Part shown: positions 1-8,768 of the stretch, piece after piece
Position numbering within the stretch: the first letter of the stretch is position 1
Layout: every line of letters begins with the position of its first letter
Assembly (NCBI RefSeq): GCF_000525975.1
Contig: NZ_AODK01000005.1
Location: forward strand, 62,001 to 126,000
Reading direction: 5' to 3'
DNA from: Listeria rocourtiae FSL F6-920
GTDB lineage: Bacteria > Bacillota > Bacilli > Lactobacillales > Listeriaceae
Length of the DNA: 64,000 nt
Notes under the pieces: model-generated
The model's database searches: none
What the model saw: the letters and a program-made list of their open reading frames with translations, nothing else
Told to the model about the DNA's origin: nothing
Program-made: the position numbers and the translations under genes

Positions 1-2349
1 TGTCCTTCGCGTTTACTTGTTTTGCAATGACCGCCACACCACCAACATCTTCTGGATTGCTGAAAATATCTGCACTTGCTGCATGTGCAAGTTTGGCTAG
101 AAGCGATTCATTTTCGCGTTTTAATTCGCGCATTTCTTGATATAATTGTTCTACTTTTTGCGGTGCTTCTTTTGGTGTTGTTTTAAGTAGGTGCGCCGTT
201 TCTTTTAAATAATGTTCTTGTTGGTTTAAGAAACGATATGCAGATTCACCAGTGACCGCTTCTATTCTGCGAGTTCCTGCTCCGATTCCACTCTCAGAGA
301 TAATGTTGAAAAGCCCGATTTCGGATGTGTTTTTCACATGTAAACCGCCGCAAAGCTCGATGCTGTAATCACCGATGCGGACAACGCGAACAACATCACC
401 ATATTTTTCGCCAAACAGTGCCATTGCTCCAAGTTCTTTTGCTTCATTGATTGGCATTTCTTTAATATCAACTGCGAGCTGTTCCCAAATTTTGCGATTG
501 ACGATGTGTTCCATTTTTTGTAATTCCTCGTCTGTGATTTGACCAAAATGGGAAAAGTCAAAACGTAGGCGGTTTGGCTCTACAAGTGAGCCAGCTTGGT
601 TGACATGGTCTCCTAAAACATCTTTTAGCGCGCGATGCAATAAGTGAGTTGCTGTATGATTTTTCACGATGCCGTGACGAGAAGCTATATCTACTTCCAA
701 TGTCACATGGTCACCTTTGTTCAAAATGCCTTCTTCAACGCGTACTTCATGGATGTTTTGCTTGTTTGGTGTTTTTTGGACGTTTAGAACGGCCGCAGTA
801 AATCCGGATTTCTTAATTGTTCCTTGATCCGCAATTTGACCACCACTTTCTGCATAAAATGGTGTTTCTTTAAAAATAATTTGGACTTTGTCGCCACGTG
901 ATGCGCTTTCTGCTAAACTACCAGATTTGATAATGTAGAGTACTTCTGTTGTAACTGACGTTGTTTCATAGCCAACAAATGCGCTTTTTTCTGTTAGACT
1001 TGTCAAAAGTTCCGTTTGCACGCTCATTGATTTGACATCAGCTCGGGCGTTACGTGCACGATCTCGTTGTTTGTCCATCTCTGCTTCAAAACCTGCGTGA
1101 TCAACTGTTAGACCGTTATCTTCTGCATATTCCTCTGTCAACTCGACTGGGAATCCAAATGTATCGTATAATTTGAAAATGTCAGCACCATTCATTTGAC
1201 CGGAATCTTTTGCAGCTGCCATCATTTCTTCTAAAATAGCCAAACCTTCATTTAGCGTCTCATGGAAACGTTCTTCTTCCGTACGTACAATTTTTTGGAT
1301 AAAATCGGTTTGTTTTTCTACTTCTGGATAGTAGCTATTCATGATTTTGCCTACTACTGGTACTAATTTATACATAAACGGCTCGTTTATGTTCAGATTT
1401 TTAGCGTAACGAACGGCACGGCGTAGCAAGCGACGCAAAACGTAGCCACGTCCTTCGTTAGATGGCAAAGCACTATCACCAATCGCAAAAGCTACGGTAC
1501 GCACATGGTCAGCAATCACTTTGAACGCTGTATCTATTGCTGGATCTTGCCCATATTTTTCACCAGAAATTGCTTCGACTTCACGAATAATTGGCATGAA
1601 TAGGTCTGTTTCAAAGTTTGTTGGTGCGTCTTGAATAATCGAAACCATACGTTCTAAGCCCATCCCGGTATCGATGTTTTTCTTTGGAAGCGGTGTATAT
1701 GTGCCATCTGCATTGTGATTGAATTGGGAAAATACTAAGTTCCAGATTTCCAAATAGCGCTCATTTTCGCCACCTGGATATAGTTCTGGATCTGTCATAT
1801 CGTTTCCGTATGTCTCACCACGATCGTAAAAAATCTCACTATCTGGACCACTTGGACCTTCGCCGATATCCCAGAAATTGTCTTCGATTGGCACAATATG
1901 ATCGTCTGTTAAGCCAACTTTTTTCTTTCCAAATGGCTTTTGCTTCTTCGTCTTCTGGATAGACCGTCACGTATAATTTATCAGGATCAAAGCCAATCCA
2001 TTGCGGGCTCGTCAAAAATTCCCATGCCCAAACAATTGCTTCCTCCTTGAAATATTCACCAATTGAAAAGTTACCTAACATTTCGAAAAACGTGTGATGG
2101 CGCGCTGTTTTACCAACATTCTCAATATCGTTTGTACGGATGGATTTTTGTGCGTTTGTAATCCGCGGGTTATCTGGAATCACGCTACCATCGAAGTATT
2201 TTTTTTAGCGTTGCGACCCCGCTATTAATCCATAATAGAGATGCATCGTTAATCGGTACAAGTGGCGCACTTGGCTCCACTTTATGCCCCTTTTCCTTGA
2301 AAAAGTCTAGAAACATTTGTCTCACTTCAGCACTAGTTAATTGTTTCAT
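1..2349 (-). CDS. alaS: Alanyl-tRNA synthetase, 3'-truncated by the window, two apparent frameshifts
   Basis: Class IIc aminoacyl-tRNA synthetase that charges tRNA-Ala and edits mischarged Ser/Gly. The gene enters the window on the minus strand, so the C-terminal domain lies beyond base 1. The start ATG at 2349 has a GGAGGA site 8 bases upstream and reads [10 protein letters not shown], the normal family start. The aminoacylation core and the editing domain are visible, the latter with HTATHLLH and CGGLH zinc-ligand motifs. Reading is broken twice in A runs of the coding strand: A8 at 2199-2206 (A7 is needed for LKKYFDGS) and A6 at 1919-1924 (A5 is needed for KEKVGLTDD). Both are one base too many. 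The protein is otherwise well conserved and the gene is normally single-copy and essential, so I infer sequence errors rather than a pseudogene. The gene is preceded by a T-box leader. Confidence 0.95.
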
Positions 2350-2394
2350 TTTATTTCCTCCTTTTTAATTGGCGCGCGAGTATGAATACAAAAC

Positions 2395-2637
2395 AAAAAG
2401 CCTCATATCATCTCGCAATACAGGGACGAATATGTTCGCGGTACCACCCTGTTTGCAATGATATAAGACTTGATCATTACCTCTTTAGTATCCTTAACGC
2501 GGAATAAGACGAAAAATAGTCGTAACGTGAGGTAGCACAGAAATAGCTGTTTCGTTTATGTTCTTCCAGCCAAGGAACATTTCTCTTGCAAACGGGCATA
2601 TCTCTTTAGTCTCACACTATTTTTAAATGTATGATAC
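2395..2637 (-). promoter_or_regulatory. T-box leader of alaS
   Basis: tRNA-sensing riboswitch. The T-box core AGGGTGGTACCGCG reads on the minus strand at about 2437-2451. It is followed by a long terminator stem (arms around 2452-2468 and 2403-2427) and a T-rich tail near 2395. In stem I a GCU triplet followed by A lies in the usual specifier context and matches alanine. By family knowledge, uncharged tRNA-Ala binding favours the antiterminator and lets alaS be transcribed. Confidence 0.92.
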
Positions 2638-2642
2638 TTGAA

Positions 2643-2672
2643 ATTATAAAGGATACGGCTAGGTATTGTCAA
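2643..2672 (-). promoter_or_regulatory. Promoter of the alaS T-box transcript
   Basis: Sigma-A-like promoter on the minus strand. The -35 TTGACA is at 2667-2672, the -10 TATAAT at 2643-2648, and the spacer is 18 bases. It lies directly upstream of the T-box leader. Confidence 0.85.
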
Positions 2673-2751
2673 ACTTTATTGAATAGACTTATGCAAGTTT
2701 GCGCATTATAATAATTTTATGGAAAAAAACGAACGCAGGAAGGTGATTCGG

Positions 2752-3177
2752 ATGACAAAATATTGGATTGGCGTAGCTTCATTAAATCATGTCGCATTAG
2801 GTGTTGCAGGTGGTTTTTCGCAGTTATGCCACGGCAAGGAGGCGCCTCTGAAAAAAATGAAACCAGGTGATTGGTTGGTTTATTACAGCCCAAAACAGAC
2901 GCTTAACACGGATGAGAAATGTCAAAGTTTTACGGCAATTGGGCGGGTGAAAGGTTCTGAAATTTATCCGTTTGCGATGAGCGAGACATTTGTGCCTTAT
3001 CGTAAAGATATTGACTTTTTTCCTGATGCAAAACAAGTGCCCTTGCATACGATTTCGCAATTGGAAGCTTGGCAGAAATATCGCTCTTCCTTGCGTTATG
3101 GGCATTTTGAGATTGACAAGGATTTCTTTTTGGTACTTGCTGAGAGAATGGGATTGCCTATGAAATATGAATCTTGA
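2752..3177 (+). CDS. EVE (PUA-like) domain protein, UPF0310 type
   Basis: About 141 residues, starting MTKYWIGVAS. The ATG at 2752 is preferred over an upstream in-frame ATG at 2719 because AGGAAGGTG lies just ahead of it. The whole protein is one EVE domain: the opening YWIGVAS strand, the MKPGDWLVYYSPK segment and a later IGRVKG strand are typical. EVE domains are PUA-like folds thought to bind modified bases in nucleic acid; the exact role of this small stand-alone family is not known. It is transcribed away from alaS and its stop sits 14 bases before the isochorismatase start, so the two probably share an mRNA. Confidence 0.8.
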   Translation: MTKYWIGVASLNHVALGVAGGFSQLCHGKEAPLKKMKPGDWLVYYSPKQTLNTDEKCQSFTAIGRVKGSEIYPFAMSETFVPYRKDIDFFPDAKQVPLHTISQLEAWQKYRSSLRYGHFEIDKDFFLVLAERMGLPMKYES

Positions 3178-3191
3178 AGGGATGTTTTAAT

Positions 3192-3686
3192 ATGAAAAGT
3201 GATGTTTTAGTTGTGATTGATTTGCAAAATGGTGTAAATTCAGTGGATTTCCCGCTAGCTAATTTGGATAATGTGTTGGACGGGGTAAATCAGAGAGTTG
3301 CAAGTTATCGAGATGAAGGAAAACCTGTGATTTTTGTGCAACATGTGGATGAGGAATTGGTTATTGGCAGTGATTCGTGGTCACTGATGGCGGCGTTAGA
3401 TAACCTGCCTGATGATATTTATGTAAACAAGACACATGCAAACTCCTTTTATAAGACAGGTTTACAGGATATTCTTGATGACTTAGATGTATCCAAAATC
3501 GAGTTTTGTGGGGCTCAAACGGAATACTGCGTGGACACAACGATTCGATTTGCGCATGGCTTGGGATATGATTGTTACATGATGCAAGGCCTGCACACAA
3601 CAACAAATAGCGATTTGATAGATGCCAAAACGATCATGGCGCATCATGAGTCGCTTTGGCATCTACGCTTCTTAACATTCCTATAG
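3192..3686 (+). CDS. Isochorismatase-family cysteine hydrolase
   Basis: About 164 residues. The ATG at 3192 (MKSDVLVVIDLQNG) has AAGGGA 8 bases ahead, better than the in-frame start at 3174 inside the previous gene. The catalytic triad of the family is visible: Asp in VIDLQNG (about residue 10), Lys in VNKTHANSF (about 80) and Cys in GAQTEYCVD (about 112). Members hydrolyse amides or esters such as nicotinamide or isochorismate. Nothing around it fixes the substrate, so I leave it unnamed. It is probably co-transcribed with the EVE gene and ends at a strong terminator. Confidence 0.85.
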   Translation: MKSDVLVVIDLQNGVNSVDFPLANLDNVLDGVNQRVASYRDEGKPVIFVQHVDEELVIGSDSWSLMAALDNLPDDIYVNKTHANSFYKTGLQDILDDLDVSKIEFCGAQTEYCVDTTIRFAHGLGYDCYMMQGLHTTTNSDLIDAKTIMAHHESLWHLRFLTFL

Positions 3687-3690
3687 ATTA

Positions 3691-3739
3691 AAATGAGCCG
3701 AATCAGACTAGTAGCTAAAAACGCTGATTCGGCTCATTT
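3691..3739. terminator. Bidirectional terminator
   Basis: Near-perfect 16-base inverted repeat (3691-3706 with 3724-3739) flanked by A and T runs. It sits between the convergent isochorismatase gene and the ABC transporter operon and can serve both strands. Confidence 0.88.
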
Positions 3740-3741
3740 AT

Positions 3742-4428
3742 TTATGCTGTAATTACTACTTGCTCTTTTACATCAAAACTTCCATTTTTCATCGTGATTT
3801 TAACATCAGATACTTTAGCGATTTCTGGGTCATGTGTTACCATGATGATACATTTTCCTTCTTTGTGAGCCAAATCTTGGAATAGCGTCACAACTTCTTT
3901 ACTGGTGCGCTCATCCAAATTTCCGGTCGGTTCATCCGCTACAATTAAATCGGTTTCGCAACATAGTGCACGAGCAATGGAAACGCGTTGTTGCTGTCCC
4001 CCACTCAATGTTAGCACTTTTTGTCGCGCCATTTTCTCGTCAATACCAACTTTCGCTAACATATCCAGTGCGAATCGTTTCTGATCTTGTTGATTTACAT
4101 GCGTGATTTCCATTGCAGTCGTCACGTTTTGAAGTGCAGTCATATAGGTTAACAAATTATAACTTTGGAATACGATTGAGACGTATTGATTGCGATATTT
4201 GTTGAGTCCGATTTTTTTCAAAGATAGTCCTTTATAGAAAATATCGCCATCTTGTGGGGTATCGAGGCCACCAGCTAAAGATAGAAATGTGGTTTTCCCT
4301 GACCCAGAGCTACCAACAACCGTATAGAAAACACCTGTAGCGAAAGTGTAGTTTATTTTATCCAAAATCGGGTTGTCATTCTGTTTATACGCATAGCTTA
4401 CATCTTGAAATTCTAAAATTTTTGTCAT
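3742..4428 (-). CDS. ABC transporter ATP-binding protein (MacB/LolD type)
   Basis: About 228 residues. The ATG at 4428 (MTKILEFQDVSYAY) is preferred over a GTG three codons upstream because GGAG lies 10 bases ahead. All ABC ATPase signatures are present: Walker A GSSGSGKTT, Q-loop, signature LSGGQQQR, Walker B LIVADEPTGNLD and switch THD. The TGNLD ending after Walker B is typical of the MacB/LolD/FtsE branch that works with FtsX-type permeases. It follows the permease gene by 13 bases in the same operon. The adjacent divergent two-component system suggests sensing and export of, or resistance to, an envelope-active compound; the substrate is not readable from sequence. Confidence 0.92.
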   Translation of the reverse strand: MTKILEFQDVSYAYKQNDNPILDKINYTFATGVFYTVVGSSGSGKTTFLSLAGGLDTPQDGDIFYKGLSLKKIGLNKYRNQYVSIVFQSYNLLTYMTALQNVTTAMEITHVNQQDQKRFALDMLAKVGIDEKMARQKVLTLSGGQQQRVSIARALCCETDLIVADEPTGNLDERTSKEVVTLFQDLAHKEGKCIIMVTHDPEIAKVSDVKITMKNGSFDVKEQVVITA

Positions 4429-4441
4429 AAAAATCACGCTC

Positions 4442-5923
4442 CTATTCTTGTTTTGTTAAGATTGTTTTTGGATTCATGCGAAGAACTAGAATGGACGGTA
4501 ATAATACAGAAATAAAGGCTATGCCAACACCAATTCCGCCCATTTTCAACATGTCTTCTAGGCTTACTTGAATGTCGAGCGCTTTTATTTCAGCAGTATT
4601 CGCTGTGAGTGATGAACCAAAGCCTGGACCCGGGCCACCAAAATTCCCACCTGGTCCCCTCTGGTTTGTTGTTGATGCTGATTCAGATGCAGTTTCGTTT
4701 TGTTGCGTCAGTAGCTGGTTACCAACAACTTGCGCTACATAGTGACTACTTACCGCAGCAATTCCGAATGATAGAATGGCTACTACTAAAATTTCAACGA
4801 GGAACTGACCTACAAGTTTGGAGCGTTTTTCCCCGATAGCGAGTAGCACTCCCATTTCGTATTTGCGCTCGCGAATTTGCATCATTACAAGTAGTCCCAA
4901 GATTAGTGCACCAGCAATTGATACGATGTAGACAACATTTTTAGAAAAAGCAGCTACATTATTGATTGGACCAATCATTTGTTGATATGTCGCATCATTG
5001 GCATCTAATTTGAATGTGTCCCAATCTACTGCGTTTACTTTCTTAGCGGCTTTTTCGAAAGCGCTGATGTTTGCGGCATCATCCATGAAATAAATCGCGG
5101 AATCAACGGTATCCTTTGCATCGTTGCCTTTAATCGTATTAGCAACCGTATATGGGACGTAAATCGTGTTGTATGGATTTAAGAAAGAGAAGTTAGCTGC
5201 TGCATCACTTCCTGAATCAGTTGTTTCATAAATACCTTTAATAGTTAATGTAACAGTTGTGGACTCATCGCTAGATTGAATTTTAATTGTATCACCAACT
5301 TTGAGATCATTTTCTTCGGCTAGCGTCTTTTCAATCATGACAACGTTCTTGCCAACATCACTTGCTGTGATTGCTTTTCCGGATACAAGTTTATCCGTTC
5401 CAGCTTTGAATTTGGTGGCCGTTTCAGAATCCAAAATACCCGATACGCTTAAATCGGCTTGCACCATTTGCGGCCGATTGGAATCATTGCCTCCTGGACC
5501 TTGTTCCGTTGAAGACTCATCGGATTGTGATGTGTCACTTGATGATGCAATTGGCTCAAATCCGGATGCTAAAGCTTGTGTATTGGAATAAAGATTATAA
5601 CCCGCCACATGGTCAAGTTCTGCTAGCTTCTTCGCTGCCAAAACAGCTACAGGCGTAGATTGGAACATACGGCGCTCAGGAGTACCACCTGAACTAGATG
5701 AGGATTCTTTTTGCTGTGCCTCCATTTGTTTTTCACGGTCAACACTAAGCGTTACGTCTCCACCCAATTCCTGTCTTGCTAGCTCGCTTGCTTTATTGGC
5801 TGCGGACTGAATCGTGAACCCAGATAGAATCAGTACACATACGATTGTAAAAATGAATAATTGCAAAATTGTTCTTCCTTTTCTTGCTTTCATGCTGAGT
5901 AATGCCCGTTTGATAAAATTCAT
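4442..5923 (-). CDS. ABC transporter permease, FtsX/MacB type
   Basis: 493 residues, with GGAGG ahead of ATG 5923. Layout: an N-terminal membrane segment (about 15-40) after a basic start, a large extracellular region (about 45-325), then three C-terminal membrane segments (about 330-350, 375-395, 460-485) as in the MacB/FtsX fold. The extracellular part carries three low-complexity linkers: a serine run near 75, a Ser/Asp/Glu/Gln-rich stretch near 125-155, and a Gly/Pro/Phe-rich stretch near 415-435 close to the last membrane segment. It is the first gene of a two-gene operon and is divergent from the response regulator. It probably acts as a homodimer with the adjacent ATPase; the substrate is unknown. 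Confidence 0.88.
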   Translation of the reverse strand: MNFIKRALLSMKARKGRTILQLFIFTIVCVLILSGFTIQSAANKASELARQELGGDVTLSVDREKQMEAQQKESSSSSGGTPERRMFQSTPVAVLAAKKLAELDHVAGYNLYSNTQALASGFEPIASSSDTSQSDESSTEQGPGGNDSNRPQMVQADLSVSGILDSETATKFKAGTDKLVSGKAITASDVGKNVVMIEKTLAEENDLKVGDTIKIQSSDESTTVTLTIKGIYETTDSGSDAAANFSFLNPYNTIYVPYTVANTIKGNDAKDTVDSAIYFMDDAANISAFEKAAKKVNAVDWDTFKLDANDATYQQMIGPINNVAAFSKNVVYIVSIAGALILGLLVMMQIRERKYEMGVLLAIGEKRSKLVGQFLVEILVVAILSFGIAAVSSHYVAQVVGNQLLTQQNETASESASTTNQRGPGGNFGGPGPGFGSSLTANTAEIKALDIQVSLEDMLKMGGIGVGIAFISVLLPSILVLRMNPKTILTKQE

Positions 5924-6079
5924 ATCATTTCCTCCATTTCGTCTTGCTCTTTCTACAGATTAGACGTTAGGTATGAAAATAATATGAACAAATTGTGTGC
6001 GGGGTTTTAAACTTTTGCGAAAAACATTATTTAGCTTGATTTCATGGTGAATATAGTCTAATTTTAAGGGAGAGCTTTA

Positions 6080-6796
6080 ATGAGAGAGAGGCAAAAACCG
6101 ATGAAATTATTAATGATTGAAGATAATGTCAGTGTTTGTACGATGATTGAAATGTTTTTTATGAAGGAAAAGATAGACGCTACATTTGTGCACGATGGTT
6201 TAGACGGTTTCGAAACGTTTGGCAAGGAAAATTGGGACATCGTCATTATTGATTTGATGCTGCCAGGGATGGACGGAATGACGATTTGTCACAAAATTCG
6301 CGAGACAAGTGATGTTCCAATTATTATTTTGACAGCGAAAGAGTCCGAGTCAGATCAAGTGTTAGGCCTGGAAATTGGAGCAGATGACTACGTGACAAAG
6401 CCGTTTAGCCCACTAACATTGATGGCACGAATTAAAGCTGTGACGCGTCGTAAAGGTCAAACCCTGGATACATCAGCAAGACCTGCAGATAATGATATTT
6501 TAGAAACGAAATATTTCAAGATTAGTAAAAAGACGCGGGAAATTTATTTTGAGGGGCGATTACTGGACGCGCTGACACCAAAAGAATTTGACTTGTTATA
6601 CTTTTTGCTGCAACACCCACGCCAAGTCTTCTCTCGGGAACAACTGTTAGAACAAGTCTGGGGTTACCAGTTTTATGGGGATGAGCGTACAGTGGATGTT
6701 CACATTAAACGATTGCGGCAGAAAATCGCGACAGATACGCATCCGTTTCTTCATACAATATGGGGCGTTGGTTATAAATTCGATGAAACGGAATGA
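6080..6796 (+). CDS. OmpR-family response regulator
   Basis: 238 residues. The receiver domain (about 8-122) has the acidic pair ED (14-15), phospho-acceptor Asp near 58 in IIDLMLPGMDG, and the conserved Lys in VTKPFSP. The winged-helix DNA-binding domain (about 140-235) ends in the usual HIKRLRQK and GVGYKF segments. The start at 6080 has AGGGAG 7 bases ahead; an internal ATG at 6101 is also possible. Its end overlaps the kinase start by ATGA, a sign of translational coupling. It likely controls the divergent ABC transporter operon across the 156-base intergenic region 5924-6079. Confidence 0.92.
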   Translation: MRERQKPMKLLMIEDNVSVCTMIEMFFMKEKIDATFVHDGLDGFETFGKENWDIVIIDLMLPGMDGMTICHKIRETSDVPIIILTAKESESDQVLGLEIGADDYVTKPFSPLTLMARIKAVTRRKGQTLDTSARPADNDILETKYFKISKKTREIYFEGRLLDALTPKEFDLLYFLLQHPRQVFSREQLLEQVWGYQFYGDERTVDVHIKRLRQKIATDTHPFLHTIWGVGYKFDETE

Positions 6797-8226
6797 TTGG
6801 CATGAAATTTAAATACTTTTATCAGCTTTTTTTGACACAGTTTATTATTTTGTTCGCCGCCTGCTTGATGATTGGCCTGCTCATTTCACATTTTATGAAG
6901 GATTATTTGTATGAGACACAAGTGGCTGATTTGACGGCGTATGGAGAAGAAATTGCGAACGGTGTGCAGAATATGTCGGATCGGGAAACTGGAAGTCCGA
7001 TTTTACAGACGTATCAGCAAATTTTAGGCGTGAAAAACATTCATTATGTGATTTTTGATAATACTGCTGCGATTATCTACCCGCAAACAAATCGCCCGCT
7101 TCCGGCTGATTTTCATTTGAAAGCCGATGAATGGAAGGAATTGCAAGAAGGCAAGACGGTTTCGACATTAGTAGACACACGCTTCACCGACCAATTGACG
7201 CGCGTGAGCATTCCAATTGAGCAAAATGGCGTATTTGCTGGTGGAGTCATGCTTACCTCGCCAATTAGCGGCACTGAGAAAGTCATTGGCAAAATTAATT
7301 GGTACGTTTTCTATACGATTCTTATCTCGATTACGATTGCTCTTATTTTGAGCGCGATTATTGCGAAACTACAAGTGAATCGTTTCCGTAAACTAAGCTC
7401 TGCGACGAAAGAAGTCATTAAAGGGAATTATAGTGTGCGCTTGAAAGAAAGTTCCATTGATGAAATCGGCACACTGGCTGGTGATTTTAATAAGATGACA
7501 CAGACACTAGAAGAATCTGCGACTGAAATTGAGCGCCAAGAAAAGCGTCGCCGTCAGTTTATCGCCGATGTTTCTCATGAAATGCGTACACCACTCACAA
7601 CGATTAGTGGTTTAACAGAAGGCTTGGTAAACGACATTATCCCGAAAAGTGAGACGGACCGCTGTATCGCATTGATTGATACCGAAGCCAGGCGTCTAGC
7701 GCGACTTGTGAATGAAAACCTTGATTACGAGCGAATTCGTTCCAATCAAATTCAACTTCAAAAAACGACATTTGCAGCACATGAATTTTTAGCAATTATC
7801 AAGGACCAACTACAACTAACCGCTGAAAATAAAGGTAATCAGATTGTAGTGGATACACGAGAGTCCGTCCAAGTTTTTGCAGATTACGACCGATTGATGC
7901 AAGTTTTCATTAATATCGTGAAAAACAGCATCCAATTTACCGAAAACGGCACGATTACTCTATCAGCGAGGCAGGAGTATAAAGAAACGATTTTTGAGAT
8001 TAGCGACACAGGAATTGGCATGGATGAATCCGAAATTGAGCAGATCTGGGACCGCTTCTATAAAGCCGATATGTCACGGACGAGCACGAAGTTCGGTGAA
8101 TCTGGCATCGGGCTGTCAATTGTGAAGCAGTTGATTAGCTATCATGATGGTGAAGTTAGCGTTCATAGCGCGGCTGGTGAAGGAACCTCATTTACGATTA
8201 AATTGCCGTTTTTTGTGGATAATTGA
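6793..8226 (+). CDS. Sensor histidine kinase
   Basis: 477 residues. Two membrane segments (about 12-35 and 172-195) flank an extracellular sensor of about 135 residues. A HAMP linker (about 196-248) follows, then a HisKA domain with phospho-acceptor His near 262 in ADVSHEMRTP, then a HATPase domain with N-box IVKNSIQF, DTGIGM and GIGLSIVK. The start codon ATG 6793 overlaps the regulator stop. Partner of the upstream response regulator; the ligand is unknown, though linkage to a MacB-type exporter fits an antimicrobial or envelope stress signal. It is followed by a terminator. Confidence 0.92.
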   Translation: MIGMKFKYFYQLFLTQFIILFAACLMIGLLISHFMKDYLYETQVADLTAYGEEIANGVQNMSDRETGSPILQTYQQILGVKNIHYVIFDNTAAIIYPQTNRPLPADFHLKADEWKELQEGKTVSTLVDTRFTDQLTRVSIPIEQNGVFAGGVMLTSPISGTEKVIGKINWYVFYTILISITIALILSAIIAKLQVNRFRKLSSATKEVIKGNYSVRLKESSIDEIGTLAGDFNKMTQTLEESATEIERQEKRRRQFIADVSHEMRTPLTTISGLTEGLVNDIIPKSETDRCIALIDTEARRLARLVNENLDYERIRSNQIQLQKTTFAAHEFLAIIKDQLQLTAENKGNQIVVDTRESVQVFADYDRLMQVFINIVKNSIQFTENGTITLSARQEYKETIFEISDTGIGMDESEIEQIWDRFYKADMSRTSTKFGESGIGLSIVKQLISYHDGEVSVHSAAGEGTSFTIKLPFFVDN

Positions 8227-8229
8227 AAG

Positions 8230-8280
8230 AAAACAAACCAAACCTAGCAGCGCAAAATCTAGTTAGGTTTGGTTGTTTTT
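8230..8280 (+). terminator. Terminator after the two-component operon
   Basis: Stem of about 13 pairs (AACCAAACCTA with TAGGTTTGGTT) followed by GTTTTT, just after the kinase stop. Bases 8281-8404 up to the next convergent gene are AT-rich and I see nothing else there. Confidence 0.85.
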
Positions 8281-8404
8281 AATTAGTATTTTATACTCCC
8301 TTATTGGCATTTACAAAAAAATATTATATTACAAATTATTCCTGAAAGCGTCAACAACAAAACGCCTCACCCATTTTTCAGGCAAGACGTCATTCCACTA
8401 TTTC

Positions 8405-8755
8405 TCATCTCAATTTATCAACCGCTTCTTCCTCGGTAGCAACAAAATAAACATGACTCCCCTTATTACTCTCATACATATAATCCTTAAAATTCTCACT
8501 ATACATCGAAAAATCACCAACTATCGCCATTTTCAGCTGGTATGTCACTAACTTTTGAAAAGCATCACCTAATAATCTCGTTTTGAGGTCAAAAAAGTCC
8601 TCCAAAATTATTGCCTTATCAATAAGAATTTTACGATACGTTGTCTCATACTGCACACTCATCACAAAGTCCAACATTGACGCCGCATCTTTTATTATAA
8701 CCTCATCGCTCTTAATCCGAGCAATGCCGTCACTTTCCAATTTCTGAATCTCCAT
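8405..8755 (-). CDS. DUF4180 family protein
   Basis: About 116 residues, starting MEIQKLESDG at ATG 8755, where AGGAAGG lies 8 bases ahead. A longer in-frame start inside recD2 has no good ribosome site. Typical DUF4180 segments are present: FFDLKTRLLGDAFQKL, AIVGDFS, and YESNKG followed by EEA near the end. The function of this family is not established. It starts 13 bases after the recD2 stop, so it is probably the last gene of that operon. Confidence 0.78.
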   Translation of the reverse strand: MEIQKLESDGIARIKSDEVIIKDAASMLDFVMSVQYETTYRKILIDKAIILEDFFDLKTRLLGDAFQKLVTYQLKMAIVGDFSMYSENFKDYMYESNKGSHVYFVATEEEAVDKLR

Positions 8756-8768
8756 CTCCAAGCCCTTC

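Noticed and set aside
1839-2183. 114-codon frame as a separate small gene
   Set aside because: Its sequence is the AlaS core; it is delimited only by the two homopolymer indels in alaS.
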